From: Virgisporangium aliadipatigenens
GTDB taxonomy: Bacteria; Actinomycetota; Actinomycetes; Mycobacteriales; Micromonosporaceae
Assembly: GCF_016863615.1 (NCBI RefSeq)
Contig: NZ_BOPF01000050.1
Location: 1-64,000, forward strand
Length of the DNA stretch: 64,000 nt
Direction of reading: 5' to 3'
The notes beneath the pieces are model-generated. The model saw nothing but the letters and a program-made list of their open reading frames with translations, was not told the DNA's origin and searched no databases. Within the stretch, counting starts at the first letter, position 1. Every line of letters begins with the position of its first letter. Made by a program: the position numbers and the translations under genes. Shown one piece after another: positions 21,250 through 30,063 of the stretch.

Positions 21250-21444
21250 TCAGCGCCCGAGCAGGCGCTTGATGCGCTTCGTGTCCGCCTTGGTCAGCAC
21301 GACCAAGCCGGTGATCCGGCGGGCGTGGCGGGAGGACTTGACCTCCATGTGGTGCCGCTTGCCCGACTGCGCGGACACGATCTTGCCATTACCCGTGACC
21401 CGCACCCGCTTGCCCATGCCGGTGTGGCTCTTCATCTTCGGCAT
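21250..21444 (-). CDS. rpmI: 50S ribosomal protein L35
   Basis: 64 residues, the usual L35 length, beginning MPKMKSHTGMGKRVRVTGNG and ending KADTKRIKRLLGR. The ATG at 21444 fits the family N-terminus; the longer in-frame ORF upstream is not conserved-looking. It lies 19 bp after infC and 134 bp before rplT, the standard infC-rpmI-rplT order. Confidence 0.98.
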   Translation of the reverse strand: MPKMKSHTGMGKRVRVTGNGKIVSAQSGKRHHMEVKSSRHARRITGLVVLTKADTKRIKRLLGR

Positions 21445-21463
21445 TGAAAACCGCTCTCTTCGT

Positions 21464-22060
21464 TTACTGGTCGCCCGCGCTGACGGGGGTCGCCTCCGGG
21501 GCATCGGCCTGCACTTCGCCGCTCTTGGCGGCAACCGCGGCGGCCTTCGTGGCCCGGTGCGGAGCGATCACCATGATCATGTTTCGACCGTCCTGCTTCG
21601 GAGCGGCTTCCACGAAACCGAGTTCCGAGATCTCCTCGGAGAGCCGGCGCAGCAACCGGAACCCGAGCTCCGGCCGGCTCTGCTCACGACCACGGAACAT
21701 GATCGTGACCTTGACCTTGTCACCGGCCTTGAGGAACCGCACGACGTGACCCTTCTTGGTCTCGTAGTCGTGCGAGTCGATCTTGGGACGGAGCTTCATC
21801 TCCTTGATGACGGTCTGCTGCTGGTTACGCCGCGCTTCACGCGCCTTCAGTGCGCTCTCGTACTTGAACTTGCCGTAGTCCATGAGCTTGCACACCGGAG
21901 GACGCGCCATGGGCGCAACCTCGACCAGATCCAGGTCGACATCGGCGGCCAGCTGAAGAGCACGCTCCAGGGGAACGATGCCCACCTGCTCGCCCTCCGG
22001 GCCGACCAGCCGCACTTCGCGCGCCCGAATCTGTTCGTTGACGCGTGGCTCGACGCTGAT
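21464..22060 (-). CDS. infC: Translation initiation factor IF-3 (AUC start)
   Basis: IF-3 binds the 30S subunit and enforces correct start-codon choice. The coding frame begins ATC-AGC-GTC-GAG (22060), i.e. (M)[19 protein letters not shown], preceded by GAGGAGG; no ATG, GTG or TTG fits. A non-AUG start such as AUU/AUC is the hallmark of infC and lets IF-3 limit its own synthesis. The 198 residues show the N-domain with [13 protein letters not shown], the linker, and a C-domain with [20 protein letters not shown] and [15 protein letters not shown]. An alanine-rich tail (from about 180) is an actinobacterial extension. A structured leader precedes it. Confidence 0.97.
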   Translation of the reverse strand: MSVEPRVNEQIRAREVRLVGPEGEQVGIVPLERALQLAADVDLDLVEVAPMARPPVCKLMDYGKFKYESALKAREARRNQQQTVIKEMKLRPKIDSHDYETKKGHVVRFLKAGDKVKVTIMFRGREQSRPELGFRLLRRLSEEISELGFVEAAPKQDGRNMIMVIAPHRATKAAAVAAKSGEVQADAPEATPVSAGDQ

Positions 22061-22086
22061 GGGGCCTCCTCGAATCGTTGCGCACC

Positions 22087-22109
22087 CTCGCGTGGACTGT
22101 CCACGCGAG
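22087..22109 (-). promoter_or_regulatory. Palindromic hairpin just upstream of infC
   Basis: CTCGCGTGG (22087-22095) and CCACGCGAG (22101-22109) pair perfectly around a 5-nt loop, 27 nt upstream of the AUC start. It lies between the terminator-like stem (22121-22160) and the ribosome binding site. It could shape ribosome access or compete with the terminator fold. Confidence 0.45.
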
Positions 22110-22120
22110 GCGGCCACAGC

Positions 22121-22160
22121 ACAAAACGAAGAGGCCCTGACACGTGATGTGCCCAGGGCC
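22121..22160 (-). terminator. Probable transcription attenuator in the infC leader
   Basis: On the minus strand GGCCCTG and CAGGGCC arms (22154-22160 and 22133-22139), extended by an inner CAC/GTG pairing, form a stem that is followed at once by TCTTCGTTTTGT (22121-22132). This is a real U-rich tract, rare in such GC-rich DNA. Lying inside the leader of infC-rpmI-rplT, it looks like an intrinsic terminator used for attenuation rather than an operon end. The trigger (L20, translation state or ppGpp) is unknown. Confidence 0.5.
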
Positions 22161-22344
22161 CGCTCGACCGGTCGTCGCGGCGCACCCGTGAAGGACACGC
22201 CTACCACCCGGCCTCAGCCGAGCGGTTGACCGGACCCGGCTACCTCAGGGGTGGCTCGGGTGGGAGCGGGACGCTCCGCTTTGCGCACCCGATTTACCTC
22301 GAAGAGATGAAACGGGTGTGGTCGACGACCAAGGTTACCACGTG

Positions 22345-22875
22345 CTACTCCGCGTCAGCGGGCGAGGGCTGTGCCACTGTCTCCGGCGCCGTCGGTTCCT
22401 CCGGACGCTTCTGCTGAGCCGCCGCGTGGAGGGCCCGCAGCCGGCGGACCACGTCGACCGCGTACTCCTTGTCGGCGGCCTGCACCGCCAGCACCGCCAG
22501 CACGTCGTCGTCGTGCAGGTCCAGCATCGCCCAGGAGGAGCCCCGGTTGAACTTGACCGCGCGCACGATCGACCACGGCACGTCGTAGGAACCGAGCAGG
22601 TTCTGCACCCGGATGCCCTCGGCGTCGGCGCGCACGCTGGGCCGGGCGAAGATCAGGCTGACCAGCGCGACGACCACCCCCAGGATGATCATCGCCCAGT
22701 GGTCCGCGGTCTCGAAGACGGCGCCCTGGTCGTTGATGGTCCCGTGCAGGCTGAACGAGATCAGCGTGAACACCACCACGATGATCGGCGCGAACACGAA
22801 GACCAGGAGCCTGATCCTGCGCGGCCGGGCGACAACAGGTGCTACTTGCGAGGGCGCCGACGTCATGGTGTCCAT
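22345..22875 (-). CDS. Two-helix membrane protein with PH-like domain
   Basis: 176 residues. Two membrane segments (LLVFVFAPIIVVVFTLISFS, about 23-42, and WAMIILGVVVALVSLIFA, about 60-77) are followed by a bacterial PH-like domain (VRADAEGIRVQNLLGSYDVPWSIVRAVKFNRGSSWAMLDLHDDD...AVQAADKEYAVDVVRRLRAL) and a disordered Pro/Ala/Glu tail. The gene overlaps the hisG stop by one base (TAATG), an arrangement I associate with actinobacterial hisG loci. Function unknown; there is no obvious link to histidine synthesis. Confidence 0.8.
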   Translation of the reverse strand: MDTMTSAPSQVAPVVARPRRIRLLVFVFAPIIVVVFTLISFSLHGTINDQGAVFETADHWAMIILGVVVALVSLIFARPSVRADAEGIRVQNLLGSYDVPWSIVRAVKFNRGSSWAMLDLHDDDVLAVLAVQAADKEYAVDVVRRLRALHAAAQQKRPEEPTAPETVAQPSPADAE

Positions 22876-23714
22876 TAGAGCCTGCTCGCCGCGATGTCCG
22901 TCACGAGGATGGCCCGCGCGCCCACGTCGTACAGCTCGTCCATGACCCGGTGCACGTCGGCGCGCAGCACCATGGCCTGCACGGCCAGCCAGCCCTCCCG
23001 GTGCAGCGGTGCCACCGTCGGCGACTCGATGCCCGGCGTCAGCGCCACCGCCTCCGGCAGCCGTTCCGACGGCACGTCGTAGGCGAGCATCACGTACCTG
23101 CGCGCGACCAGCACACCCTGCAGCCGCCGAACCAGCTGGGTGATCGCCGGCTGCTCCGCGGAGCGCCCGATCAGCAGCGCGGACGAACGCAGGATCGGCT
23201 CGCCGACCGTCACCAGGCCCACCTGGCGCAGCGTGGACCCGGTCTCCACGACGTCGGCGATGACGTCGGCCACGCCCAGTCGGATGGCGTTCTCGACGGC
23301 GCCGTCGAGGCGGATCACGTCGGCCGTCACGCCCAGGTCGGCCAGGTGCTTGCGGACCACCGTCGCGTACGAGGTGGCGATCCGCCGCCCGGCGAGGCCC
23401 TGCGGGTCCTCCGGTGTGCCCGGGACGGCGGCGAAGCGGAACGTCGCCCCGCCGAAGCCGAGGTCCAGGATCTCCGACGCGCCGGAGTCCGCGTCGATCA
23501 GCAGGTCCCGGCCGGTGATGCCGAGATCCAGATCACCCGAGCCGACGTACGTCGCGATGTCCCGCGGGCGCAGGTAGAAGAACTCGACGTCGTTGTCGGC
23601 GTCGACGCACACGAGATCGCGGTCGGAGGGGCGCTGGCGGTACCCGGCCTCGCGCAGCATCTGGGCCGCCGGACCGGAGAGGGTGCCCTTGTTGGGCACG
23701 GCGATACGAAGCAT
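22875..23714 (-). CDS. hisG: ATP phosphoribosyltransferase
   Basis: Catalyses the first, histidine-inhibited step of histidine synthesis (ATP + PRPP). The 279 residues are the long form: catalytic domain with MLRIAVPNKGTLSGPA and DLGITGRDLL near 75, GSTLRQVGL near 158, and the C-terminal regulatory ACT-like domain (about 205-279, VMLAYDVPSERLPEAVALTPGIESPTVAPL). It starts 16 bp after hisE. Because the C-terminal domain is present, HisZ is not required. Confidence 0.97.
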   Translation of the reverse strand: MLRIAVPNKGTLSGPAAQMLREAGYRQRPSDRDLVCVDADNDVEFFYLRPRDIATYVGSGDLDLGITGRDLLIDADSGASEILDLGFGGATFRFAAVPGTPEDPQGLAGRRIATSYATVVRKHLADLGVTADVIRLDGAVENAIRLGVADVIADVVETGSTLRQVGLVTVGEPILRSSALLIGRSAEQPAITQLVRRLQGVLVARRYVMLAYDVPSERLPEAVALTPGIESPTVAPLHREGWLAVQAMVLRADVHRVMDELYDVGARAILVTDIAASRL

Positions 23715-23730
23715 GTGGGGGAACCCGTTC

Positions 23731-23994
23731 TCAGAGGTGGCGGTACACGTCGTCGAGCTTCAGTCCGGTGGCCAGCATCAGCACCTGGACCTGGTAGAGC
23801 AGTTGGGAGATCTCCTCGGCGGTGCGCTCCGGACCCTCATGCTCCGCGGCCATCCACGACTCGGCGGCCTCCTCGACCACCTTCTTGCCGATGGCATGGA
23901 CCCCCCGCTCCAGCGCCGCCACCGTCCCCGATCCCGGGGTACGCGCGGCCGCCTTCGCGGAAAGCTCGTCGAACAACTCGTCGAACGTCTTCAC
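23731..23994 (-). CDS. hisE: Phosphoribosyl-ATP diphosphatase
   Basis: Hydrolyses phosphoribosyl-ATP to phosphoribosyl-AMP, the second step of histidine synthesis. An all-helical MazG-like protein of 87 residues with [10 protein letters not shown], the metal-site [28 protein letters not shown] and the C-terminal LDDVYRHL. The GTG at 23994 matches the family N-terminus (MKTF); an ATG at 24021 would add nine residues. hisI is absent here, so the cyclohydrolase is encoded elsewhere. The promoter must lie in the 24.0-24.1 kb gap shared with the divergent GGDEF-EAL gene. Confidence 0.93.
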   Translation of the reverse strand: MKTFDELFDELSAKAAARTPGSGTVAALERGVHAIGKKVVEEAAESWMAAEHEGPERTAEEISQLLYQVQVLMLATGLKLDDVYRHL

Positions 23995-24116
23995 GGGACG
24001 GCATTCTTTCACCCGTCGCATACATCACCTGATGCGCCCTGACCTTGTCCTATTCGCGTCGCACGGGTCGGGGTACCGTGGCGCGACCTGTCACCCGCAC
24101 GTTTGGGCACGAGGAG

Positions 24117-26288
24117 ATGGCTACCTCCCGGCTGTACCGCTGGCTCGCGTTACCCCTGATCGCCGCGCTGATCGTGGTGATCGCCACCGGGGTCGCCGGT
24201 GGTGACGCGGCGCAGCCGATCGGCGACGTGGCGCAGTTGATCGCCGCTGTCGTGGCGCTCGCCGCACTCTCCTGGGTGACCCGGCGGCACACCGGGACGG
24301 CCCGCACCTGGCGGGGGTTCCTGGGGACGGCCGCCGCCGCGTGGACCGCCGGGCACCTGCTGCGCCCGCTGGCACCGGAGGCCGCCGACGCGGCCGGGCT
24401 GCTCGCCCCGCTGCTGGCCGCCGCCGCCGTGCTGGTGCTGAGCGCCGACCCGCCCGGGCGCAGCGGCCCGGTGTCGCGCCTGGTGCCGCTGCTCGACGGG
24501 CTCATGGCGACCATGGCGCTCACCGCGCTGGCCTGGCCGTACCTCGGAGCCTTCGGCGACCGGTCCGGGACCCGGCTGCTCATCGCGGCGGCGGGCGTGC
24601 TGGCGGCCGTTCTGGTGCTGCTGCGCGCGGCACCCGGGCGGCCGGTGCTCATCCCGCTGGGGCTCGGGCTCACCGCGATCGCGGCCGCCGACATCGTCCC
24701 GCCGCTGGCCACGGCAGGGCATGTGGCCGGGCCGCTGTTCCTGGCGCTGGTGGCGACCCGGCCCGAACCGCAGTGGGCCCGGGCGACGCGCGAGATCCCC
24801 AGCCGGTACCGGCCCGGCCTGGTCGTCGCCGGATGCCTGCCGGCCGTGGCGGCGGCGGGGCACGTCGCCTGGCGGGTGGCATCCGGCGTACCGGTCACCG
24901 GCGGCGAGGCCGTCCTCGGGTGGGCCCTCGTCGTCATCCTCGCCGGACGCTGGCTGATCACCTCGGCCGACCGGGCCGAACTGGCGTTCCGCGCCTACCA
25001 CGACCCGCTGACCGGCCTCGCCAACCGCGAACTCCTGCGCCGGCGGCTCACCCGAGCCGTCGAACGGCACCGCCGCGACGGTTCGCCGGTCGCACTTCTC
25101 TTCGTCGACCTCGACGACTTCAAGCTGATCAACGACAGCCTGGGCCACGCCGCCGGGGACCGCCTGCTGGGCGCCGTCGGGGAACGCCTCCGCTCCTGCG
25201 TGCGCGCGATCGACGCGGTGGCCCGGCTCGGCGGGGACGAGTTCGCCGTGCTGCTCGACGGGCCGGCCGACCCCAGCGACGACCGCGTCGTCTCCCCCGA
25301 ACGGGTCGGCGAACGCATCCTCGCCGCGCTGCACCGGCCGTTCCGGATCGACGGCCACTCCGTCACCGTCGGCGCCAGCGTCGGGGTGGTGGTGCCGGAC
25401 GGCTCGGGCGACCTCGACGCCGACGCGCTGCTGCGCCACGCCGACGCGGCCATGTACGCCGGCAAGCGGCGCGGCAAGGGTGTGCTGGTGCGCTACCGCA
25501 CCGACGACACCGACGGGTTGGACCTGCCCGACCTGCCGGACCTGCTCGCCGCGGGGCTGCAGGGCGACCCGGCCGGCGAGGGGTTCGACGTGTACTACCA
25601 GCCGATCGTGCGGCTCGGCGACGGGACGGTGGCCGCCGTCGAGGCGCTCGCCCGCTGGCGGCACCCGGTCGCCGGGGTGGTCGCACCCGACGTCTTCGTC
25701 GCCGTGGCCGAACGCGCAGGCCTGGTCGCCCGCCTCGACGACTTCGTGCTCGACCGCGCCTGCGCCGACGCCGCGGCCCTGGCCGAACGCTTCGGCGCCG
25801 CCCCCGACGTGCACGTGAACGTCTCCGCGGGCCGCCTCGCCACCCCAGAACTGGAAGCCGCGGTCGAGTCCGCGCTGCGCCGCCACGGGCTCGACCCGAC
25901 CAAGCTGGTGCTGGAGATCACCGAGACGAGCCGCATCCCGGACCTGACCGCGGCGGCCGCTGCCGGCCGGCGACTGCGGCGGCGCGGGGTCCGGCTGGCC
26001 CTCGACGACTTCGGGACCGGCTTCAACGCCCTCGCCCAGTTGCACGCGCTGCCGGTCGACATCGTGAAGCTCGACCGCGCGATCACCACCGTCGACGGCG
26101 ACCCGCAACGCGCCGAGGCGGTCTGCCGCTCCGTGATCGCGATCTGCCGCGCCCTCGGCATCACGATCGTCGCCGAGGGCGTGGAAACCCCCGAGCAGGC
26201 GAGGATCCTGTCCGACCTCGGCTGCGACCTGGGCCAGGGCTACCGCTACGGCCAACCGGCCCCCTTGGACGCCCTGACCCGATCTTGA
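24117..26288 (+). CDS. Membrane GGDEF-EAL protein (cyclic di-GMP synthesis/degradation)
   Basis: 723 residues. About eight hydrophobic helices fill residues 1-290 without a recognised sensor domain. A GGDEF domain follows (about 300-470, intact GGDEF at 372-376, preceded by DLDDFKLINDSLGHAAGD), then an EAL domain (about 490-720, EAL at 509-511, VYYQPIVRL, EITETS, DDFGTGFNAL, KLDR, VAEGVET). Both catalytic motifs look complete, so it may make or break cyclic di-GMP depending on signal. The ATG at 24117 follows GAGGAG. It is a single gene, divergent from hisE and convergent with ribH; a degenerate GGDEF response regulator lies 3 kb away. Confidence 0.92.
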   Translation: MATSRLYRWLALPLIAALIVVIATGVAGGDAAQPIGDVAQLIAAVVALAALSWVTRRHTGTARTWRGFLGTAAAAWTAGHLLRPLAPEAADAAGLLAPLLAAAAVLVLSADPPGRSGPVSRLVPLLDGLMATMALTALAWPYLGAFGDRSGTRLLIAAAGVLAAVLVLLRAAPGRPVLIPLGLGLTAIAAADIVPPLATAGHVAGPLFLALVATRPEPQWARATREIPSRYRPGLVVAGCLPAVAAAGHVAWRVASGVPVTGGEAVLGWALVVILAGRWLITSADRAELAFRAYHDPLTGLANRELLRRRLTRAVERHRRDGSPVALLFVDLDDFKLINDSLGHAAGDRLLGAVGERLRSCVRAIDAVARLGGDEFAVLLDGPADPSDDRVVSPERVGERILAALHRPFRIDGHSVTVGASVGVVVPDGSGDLDADALLRHADAAMYAGKRRGKGVLVRYRTDDTDGLDLPDLPDLLAAGLQGDPAGEGFDVYYQPIVRLGDGTVAAVEALARWRHPVAGVVAPDVFVAVAERAGLVARLDDFVLDRACADAAALAERFGAAPDVHVNVSAGRLATPELEAAVESALRRHGLDPTKLVLEITETSRIPDLTAAAAAGRRLRRRGVRLALDDFGTGFNALAQLHALPVDIVKLDRAITTVDGDPQRAEAVCRSVIAICRALGITIVAEGVETPEQARILSDLGCDLGQGYRYGQPAPLDALTRS

Positions 26289-26346
26289 CGCGCGGTCGCT
26301 CACGTAGGTCAACTCGCCCGATGACCTTCATGAGCGGACGCGCGTC
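26287..26346. terminator. Long bidirectional terminator
   Basis: Arms 26287-26311 and 26322-26346 pair at 21 of 25 positions around a 10-nt loop. The stem begins at the stop codon of the GGDEF-EAL gene and ends 9 bp before the ribH stop, so it can serve both convergent transcripts. Confidence 0.65.
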
Positions 26347-26355
26347 CAGATCCGA

Positions 26356-26832
26356 TCAGCCGCGGCGGACGGCCTTCAGTGCCAATGCGGCGCCCAGCGC
26401 GGCCGCGGTCGCGGAGAAGCCCTTGTCCTCGGCGGAGTCCGGGAGCCCGGCGCGATCACGCGCCTGGGCGACCGTGTCCACGGTCAGCACCCCGTGCGCG
26501 ACCGGCGTCGACTCGTCCAGCGCCACCCGGGTCAGCCCCTCGGTCACCGACTTGCACACGTAGTCGAAGTGCGCCGTGTCCCCACGGATCACCACGCCGA
26601 GCGCCACCACCGCGTCGCACCGGCGGGCCAGCGCCTGCGCCACCACCGGCAGCTCGACCGCGCCGGCGACGCGCACGTCGATCACGTGCGTGACCCCGCT
26701 CTCCTTCGCCGCCGCGAGCGCCCGCTCGTGCATCTGGTCGACCAGCTCCGCGTGCCAGGTCGTGGAGACGACCCCCAGCGTCAACCCCGCCGCGTCCACC
26801 GGAGCGGTGTCCGGTGCCCCCAAACCCGCCAT
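26356..26832 (-). CDS. ribH: 6,7-dimethyl-8-ribityllumazine synthase
   Basis: Condenses 5-amino-6-ribitylamino-uracil with 3,4-dihydroxy-2-butanone 4-phosphate; forms icosahedral or pentameric shells. The 158 residues show [52 protein letters not shown] (with the catalytic histidine of the HFD motif) and [11 protein letters not shown]. The ATG overlaps the ribBA stop by one base (TGATG). It is the last gene of the rib operon. Confidence 0.97.
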   Translation of the reverse strand: MAGLGAPDTAPVDAAGLTLGVVSTTWHAELVDQMHERALAAAKESGVTHVIDVRVAGAVELPVVAQALARRCDAVVALGVVIRGDTAHFDYVCKSVTEGLTRVALDESTPVAHGVLTVDTVAQARDRAGLPDSAEDKGFSATAAALGAALALKAVRRG

Positions 26833-28064
26833 CAGGCCAGCCCTTCCGCGATCTGATCCAACTCGTCGAGCAGGTGTCCCATGCGGTCCCGTTTGGTCCG
26901 CAGGTACCGCACGTTTTCCGGGTGCGCCCGCACGGGCATGGCCTCCCGGCCGGTCACCCGCAGTCCGTATCCTTCCAGACCGGCCCGCTTGGCCGGGTTG
27001 TTCGTCAACAGCCGCATCGTCCGGATCCCCAGGTCGGCGAGGATCTGCGCGCCCGTGCCGTAGTCGCGGGCGTCCGCCGGCAGGCCCAGGTCCAGGTTGG
27101 CGTCGACGGTGTCGCGCCCCTCGTCCTGCAGCTGGTACGCCTGGAGCTTGTGCAGCAGGCCGATCCCCCGGCCCTCGTGCCCGCGCACGTACAGCACGAC
27201 GCCGCGGCCCTCCGCCGCCACCCGCTTCAGCGCCGCCTGCAGCTGCGGGCCGCAGTCGCAGCGCAGCGAGCCGAAGACGTCGCCGGTCAGGCACTCGGAG
27301 TGGACCCGGACCAGCACGTCCTCGCCGTCGCCGAGGTCGCCGTAGACCAGCGCGACGTTGTCGGCGCCCTCGTGCGCGGTGCGGTAGCCGACCGCGGTGA
27401 AGACGCCGTAGTCGGTCGGGATGCGGGCCTCCGCGGCGCGTTCGACCTGCTTCTCGGTCCGCCGCCGGTACGCGATCAGGTCGGCGATCGAGACCATGGC
27501 GAGCCCGTTCTCCCGGGCGAACGCCAGCATGTCCGGTACGCGCATCATCTCGCCGTCGTCGCGGACCAGCTCGCACAGCACCCCCACGGGACGCAGTCCG
27601 GCGAGGGTGGCCAGGTCGACGGCGGCCTCGGTGTGCCCGGGCCGGCGCAGCACACCTCCGCAGCGCGCCCGCAACGGCACCACGTGCCCGGGGCGGGAGA
27701 AGTCCGCCGCGCCCGCGGCCGGGTCGGCGAGCAGCCGGATCGTGTGCGCCCGGTCGGTCGCGGAGATCCCCGTCGACACCCCGGAACGGGCGTCCACGGT
27801 CACGGTGTAGGCGGTCCCGCGCTTGTCCTGGTTGGTGTGGTACATCGGCGGCAGGTCCAGCCGGTCGGCCACCGACTCGGGCATCGGCACGCAGACGAAC
27901 CCCGACGTGTGCCGCACCATGAACGCCAGCAGTTCCGGCGTGGCGTGCTCCGCCGCGAAGATCAGATCGCCCTCGTTCTCCCGGTCGGCGTCGTCGACCA
28001 CGATCACGGCCCTGCCGGCGGCGATGTCCGCGACGGCCTTCTCGATCTCGTCGAAGTCGGTCAT
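26832..28064 (-). CDS. ribBA: Bifunctional DHBP synthase / GTP cyclohydrolase II
   Basis: 410 residues. RibB half (about 1-205): [16 protein letters not shown], the [14 protein letters not shown] segment, [19 protein letters not shown]. RibA half (about 206-410): [21 protein letters not shown] with the three zinc cysteines, [22 protein letters not shown], and [16 protein letters not shown]. It makes both riboflavin precursors, from ribulose 5-phosphate and from GTP. The ATG overlaps the ribE stop by 4 bp (ATGA). Confidence 0.97.
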   Translation of the reverse strand: MTDFDEIEKAVADIAAGRAVIVVDDADRENEGDLIFAAEHATPELLAFMVRHTSGFVCVPMPESVADRLDLPPMYHTNQDKRGTAYTVTVDARSGVSTGISATDRAHTIRLLADPAAGAADFSRPGHVVPLRARCGGVLRRPGHTEAAVDLATLAGLRPVGVLCELVRDDGEMMRVPDMLAFARENGLAMVSIADLIAYRRRTEKQVERAAEARIPTDYGVFTAVGYRTAHEGADNVALVYGDLGDGEDVLVRVHSECLTGDVFGSLRCDCGPQLQAALKRVAAEGRGVVLYVRGHEGRGIGLLHKLQAYQLQDEGRDTVDANLDLGLPADARDYGTGAQILADLGIRTMRLLTNNPAKRAGLEGYGLRVTGREAMPVRAHPENVRYLRTKRDRMGHLLDELDQIAEGLA

Positions 28065-28642
28065 GACCGGCCGCCCACCAGCTTCTCGACGTACTTGGCG
28101 ATCACGTCGACCTCGAGGTTCACCGGGTCGCCGGGGGCCTTGCGGCCGAGCGTGGTCAGCTCGAGGGTGGTCGGGATCAGGCTCACCGTGAACCAGTCCG
28201 GCCCCACCTCCACCACCGTCAACGAGATGCCGTCGACCGTGATCGAGCCCTTCTCGACCAGGTAACGGGTCAGCGCGGCCGGGACGGTGAGGCGCACCAC
28301 CTCCCAGGTCTCCCCCGGGGTGCGCGACTCGACCGTGCCGACGCCGTCCACGTGCCCCTGCACGAGGTGGCCGCCGAGGCGGGTGGCGAGGGTCGCGGCG
28401 CGTTCGAGGTTGACCCGGTCACCGGGGCGCAGCACCCCGAGCGACGAACGCTTCCAGGTCTCCTCCATCACGTCGACCGTGAACACGTCTTCCTCGACGG
28501 TCACCACGGTCAGGCAGACGCCGTTGACGCTGATCGAGTCGCCGTGCGCCGCGTCCTTCGTGACCAGCGGGCCGCGCAGGGACAGGCGTTCGGCGGAGAT
28601 GTCGATGACGGTGCCGAGTTCTTCGACGATGCCGGTGAACAC
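28061..28642 (-). CDS. ribE: Riboflavin synthase alpha chain
   Basis: Dismutates two lumazines to riboflavin. 193 residues made of two lumazine-binding barrels: [14 protein letters not shown]...[14 protein letters not shown] (about 1-95) and [16 protein letters not shown]...[16 protein letters not shown] (about 96-190). The start is GTG at 28642, with GGAGG 5-9 nt upstream and the canonical (M)[10 protein letters not shown]-terminus; longer frames upstream run through the riboswitch and are not coding. First gene of the FMN-controlled operon ribE-ribBA-ribH. ribD is not in this operon. Confidence 0.96.
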   Translation of the reverse strand: MFTGIVEELGTVIDISAERLSLRGPLVTKDAAHGDSISVNGVCLTVVTVEEDVFTVDVMEETWKRSSLGVLRPGDRVNLERAATLATRLGGHLVQGHVDGVGTVESRTPGETWEVVRLTVPAALTRYLVEKGSITVDGISLTVVEVGPDWFTVSLIPTTLELTTLGRKAPGDPVNLEVDVIAKYVEKLVGGRS

Positions 28643-28749
28643 GTCAGCCTCCGGTTCGCGTGGCAACGCGCGAGCGGGCTGACGAGAGGTGCCGGACAGG
28701 GGCGGTGCCGGGGGGCGCAGCAACGCGCCGACGGCTCCGCCTGCCCGCG

Positions 28750-28886
28750 CGCTGCCTCCCATCCGGACTTTAACCGTCGGCCCCGGAATCTCACCGGGTC
28801 CACCGGCCGATGGATTCGGCCGGGTCGCGGGCTTACCGGCCATCGGGCCGGATCACCGCCGGTTCGGAATTTCACCGAACCCCGCC
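28750..28886 (-). promoter_or_regulatory. FMN riboswitch (RFN element)
   Basis: The conserved FMN aptamer core is readable on the minus strand in the right order: GGTTCGGTGAAATTCCGAACC, CGGCGGTGATC, AGCCCGCGACC, GGACCCGGTGAGATTCCGGG, CCGACGGTTAAAGTCC and GGATGGGAGGCAGC. It ends about 108 nt before the ribE GTG. FMN binding should lower expression of ribE-ribBA-ribH. Whether control is by termination or by hiding the ribE GGAGG box cannot be decided by eye; the 108-nt segment is GC-rich and foldable but lacks a U-tract. Confidence 0.95.
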
Positions 28887-28962
28887 AACGCGCGTGGTGG
28901 GTATGACCTTCCGAGTCTGACACAGCACCGTTGCGCGGACCCGAGACGTCGATCACACGCGG

Positions 28963-29904
28963 TCAGATCTTGCCCCGCCGCTCGAACGCCACGAACGAGC
29001 CCGGGTTCTTCTTCGCCACCGTCTTCATGTCGGAGGCGACCGCCACCACCTCGCGCGGATCCGCGTACAGCCGCGTCATCGACAGCGCCACCCCCACCGA
29101 CAGCGTCACCAGGTTGGCGATCTGCTCCTCGCCGTTGCGGCTGGCCAGCTTCAGGTACCCGCGCGCGGCGTCCTCCGGGTCGTACAGGTTGTCGGCAGAC
29201 GCCTCGAAGTCCACGATCGCCTTCTCGGTCAGCGGACGCACCTGCTCCGGCGTGCAGATCGCCACGAAGTCGTCGCCGCCGATGTGCCCGATGAACGCCG
29301 GCGGCTCCCCCACCGCCACGATCGCCCGGTGCAGCGACTTCGCCAGCGCCACGATGAACTCGTCCCCGCGCCCGAAGCCGTACCGGTCGTTGACGCTCTT
29401 GAAGCGGTCGATGTCCATGTACAGAACGGCGTACGCCGCGCCGCTGCGCACCCGGTCGGCGATCTCCCGGAAGATCCGGTTGTTGCCGGGCAGGCCGGTC
29501 AGCGGCGACACCTCGCGATTCTCCTGGTTGCGGCGCAGCGTCGAACGCACCCGCGCGACGAGTTCCAGCGTGTCGAACGGCTTCACCAGGTAGTCGTCGG
29601 CACCCGCGTTGAGCCCCAGCACCTTGTCGACGGTGAACTCCCGCGCCGTCAGCAGGATGATCGGCATCGCGGTCGTGATCGGGTTGGCCCGCACCCGCCG
29701 GGTCAGCTCCAGCCCGTCGATCTTCGGCATCATCCAGTCGACGATCGCCAGCGACGGCTGATGCTCGTCGATGAGGTGCAACGCGCTCTCGCCGTCGTGG
29801 GCCAGCAGCACCTCGTAGCCCTGCAGGCGCAGGTTGACCTCGATGAACCGCGCGATGTCCACGTCGTCGTCGACGACGAGCAGCTTCTCCTTCACCTCGG
29901 TCAT
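28963..29904 (-). CDS. Response regulator with degenerate GGDEF output domain
   Basis: 313 residues: a receiver domain (about 5-122, phospho-acceptor D56 in AIVDWMMPKIDG, lysine in YLVKPF) and a GGDEF-type domain (about 135-305) with TGLPGN, DIDRFKSVND and the signature changed to GGDDF at 209-213. The second acidic residue is shortened and an RxxD inhibitory site is not obvious. It may have weak or no cyclase activity and act as a binding or signalling module. No partner histidine kinase is adjacent. The ATG overlaps a repeat-family-B ORF that joins it to rpe; the rib operon follows. Confidence 0.88.
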   Translation of the reverse strand: MTEVKEKLLVVDDDVDIARFIEVNLRLQGYEVLLAHDGESALHLIDEHQPSLAIVDWMMPKIDGLELTRRVRANPITTAMPIILLTAREFTVDKVLGLNAGADDYLVKPFDTLELVARVRSTLRRNQENREVSPLTGLPGNNRIFREIADRVRSGAAYAVLYMDIDRFKSVNDRYGFGRGDEFIVALAKSLHRAIVAVGEPPAFIGHIGGDDFVAICTPEQVRPLTEKAIVDFEASADNLYDPEDAARGYLKLASRNGEEQIANLVTLSVGVALSMTRLYADPREVVAVASDMKTVAKKNPGSFVAFERRGKI

Positions 29905-29962
29905 CGCGGCCCCCGCCCGAACGCCGCGCGGACCACGGACTCAGTCAGCGCAACCCGCACAA

Positions 29963-30059
29963 GCGGCGGAGCGGCGCCCGATGCGCCGTCTTCCCTCGTC
30001 ACTCCGGTCGCCGCGCTCCCTGCGCTCCTCACTCCAGACGGCACGCGCCGCCCCGCCGC
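29963..30059 (-). repeat. Repeat family B, copy 1: stem-loop ORF bridging rpe and the response regulator
   Basis: The arms 30045-30059/29963-29977 (15 bp with one G-U) and 30036-30044/29983-29991 (9 bp with one G-U), with a 5-nt bulge, close a conserved 44-nt loop containing GAGGAGCGCAGGGAGCGC and CGACCGGAGTGACGAGGGA. The element lies in a 56-codon frame (29901-30071) whose ATG overlaps the rpe stop and whose TGA overlaps the response-regulator ATG. Compared with the copy at 53569-53662 the stem bases differ but still pair (CCGTCT/AGACGG against CCGCCT/AGGCGG). It is probably a mobile or REP-like structured repeat. Confidence 0.75.
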
Positions 30060-30063
30060 GTGC

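Noticed and set aside
26330-26341. ATGAGCGGACGC, identical to the first 12 nt of repeat family A
   Set aside because: The match stops after 12 nt and the bases belong to a convincing terminator stem; too short to call a third copy.
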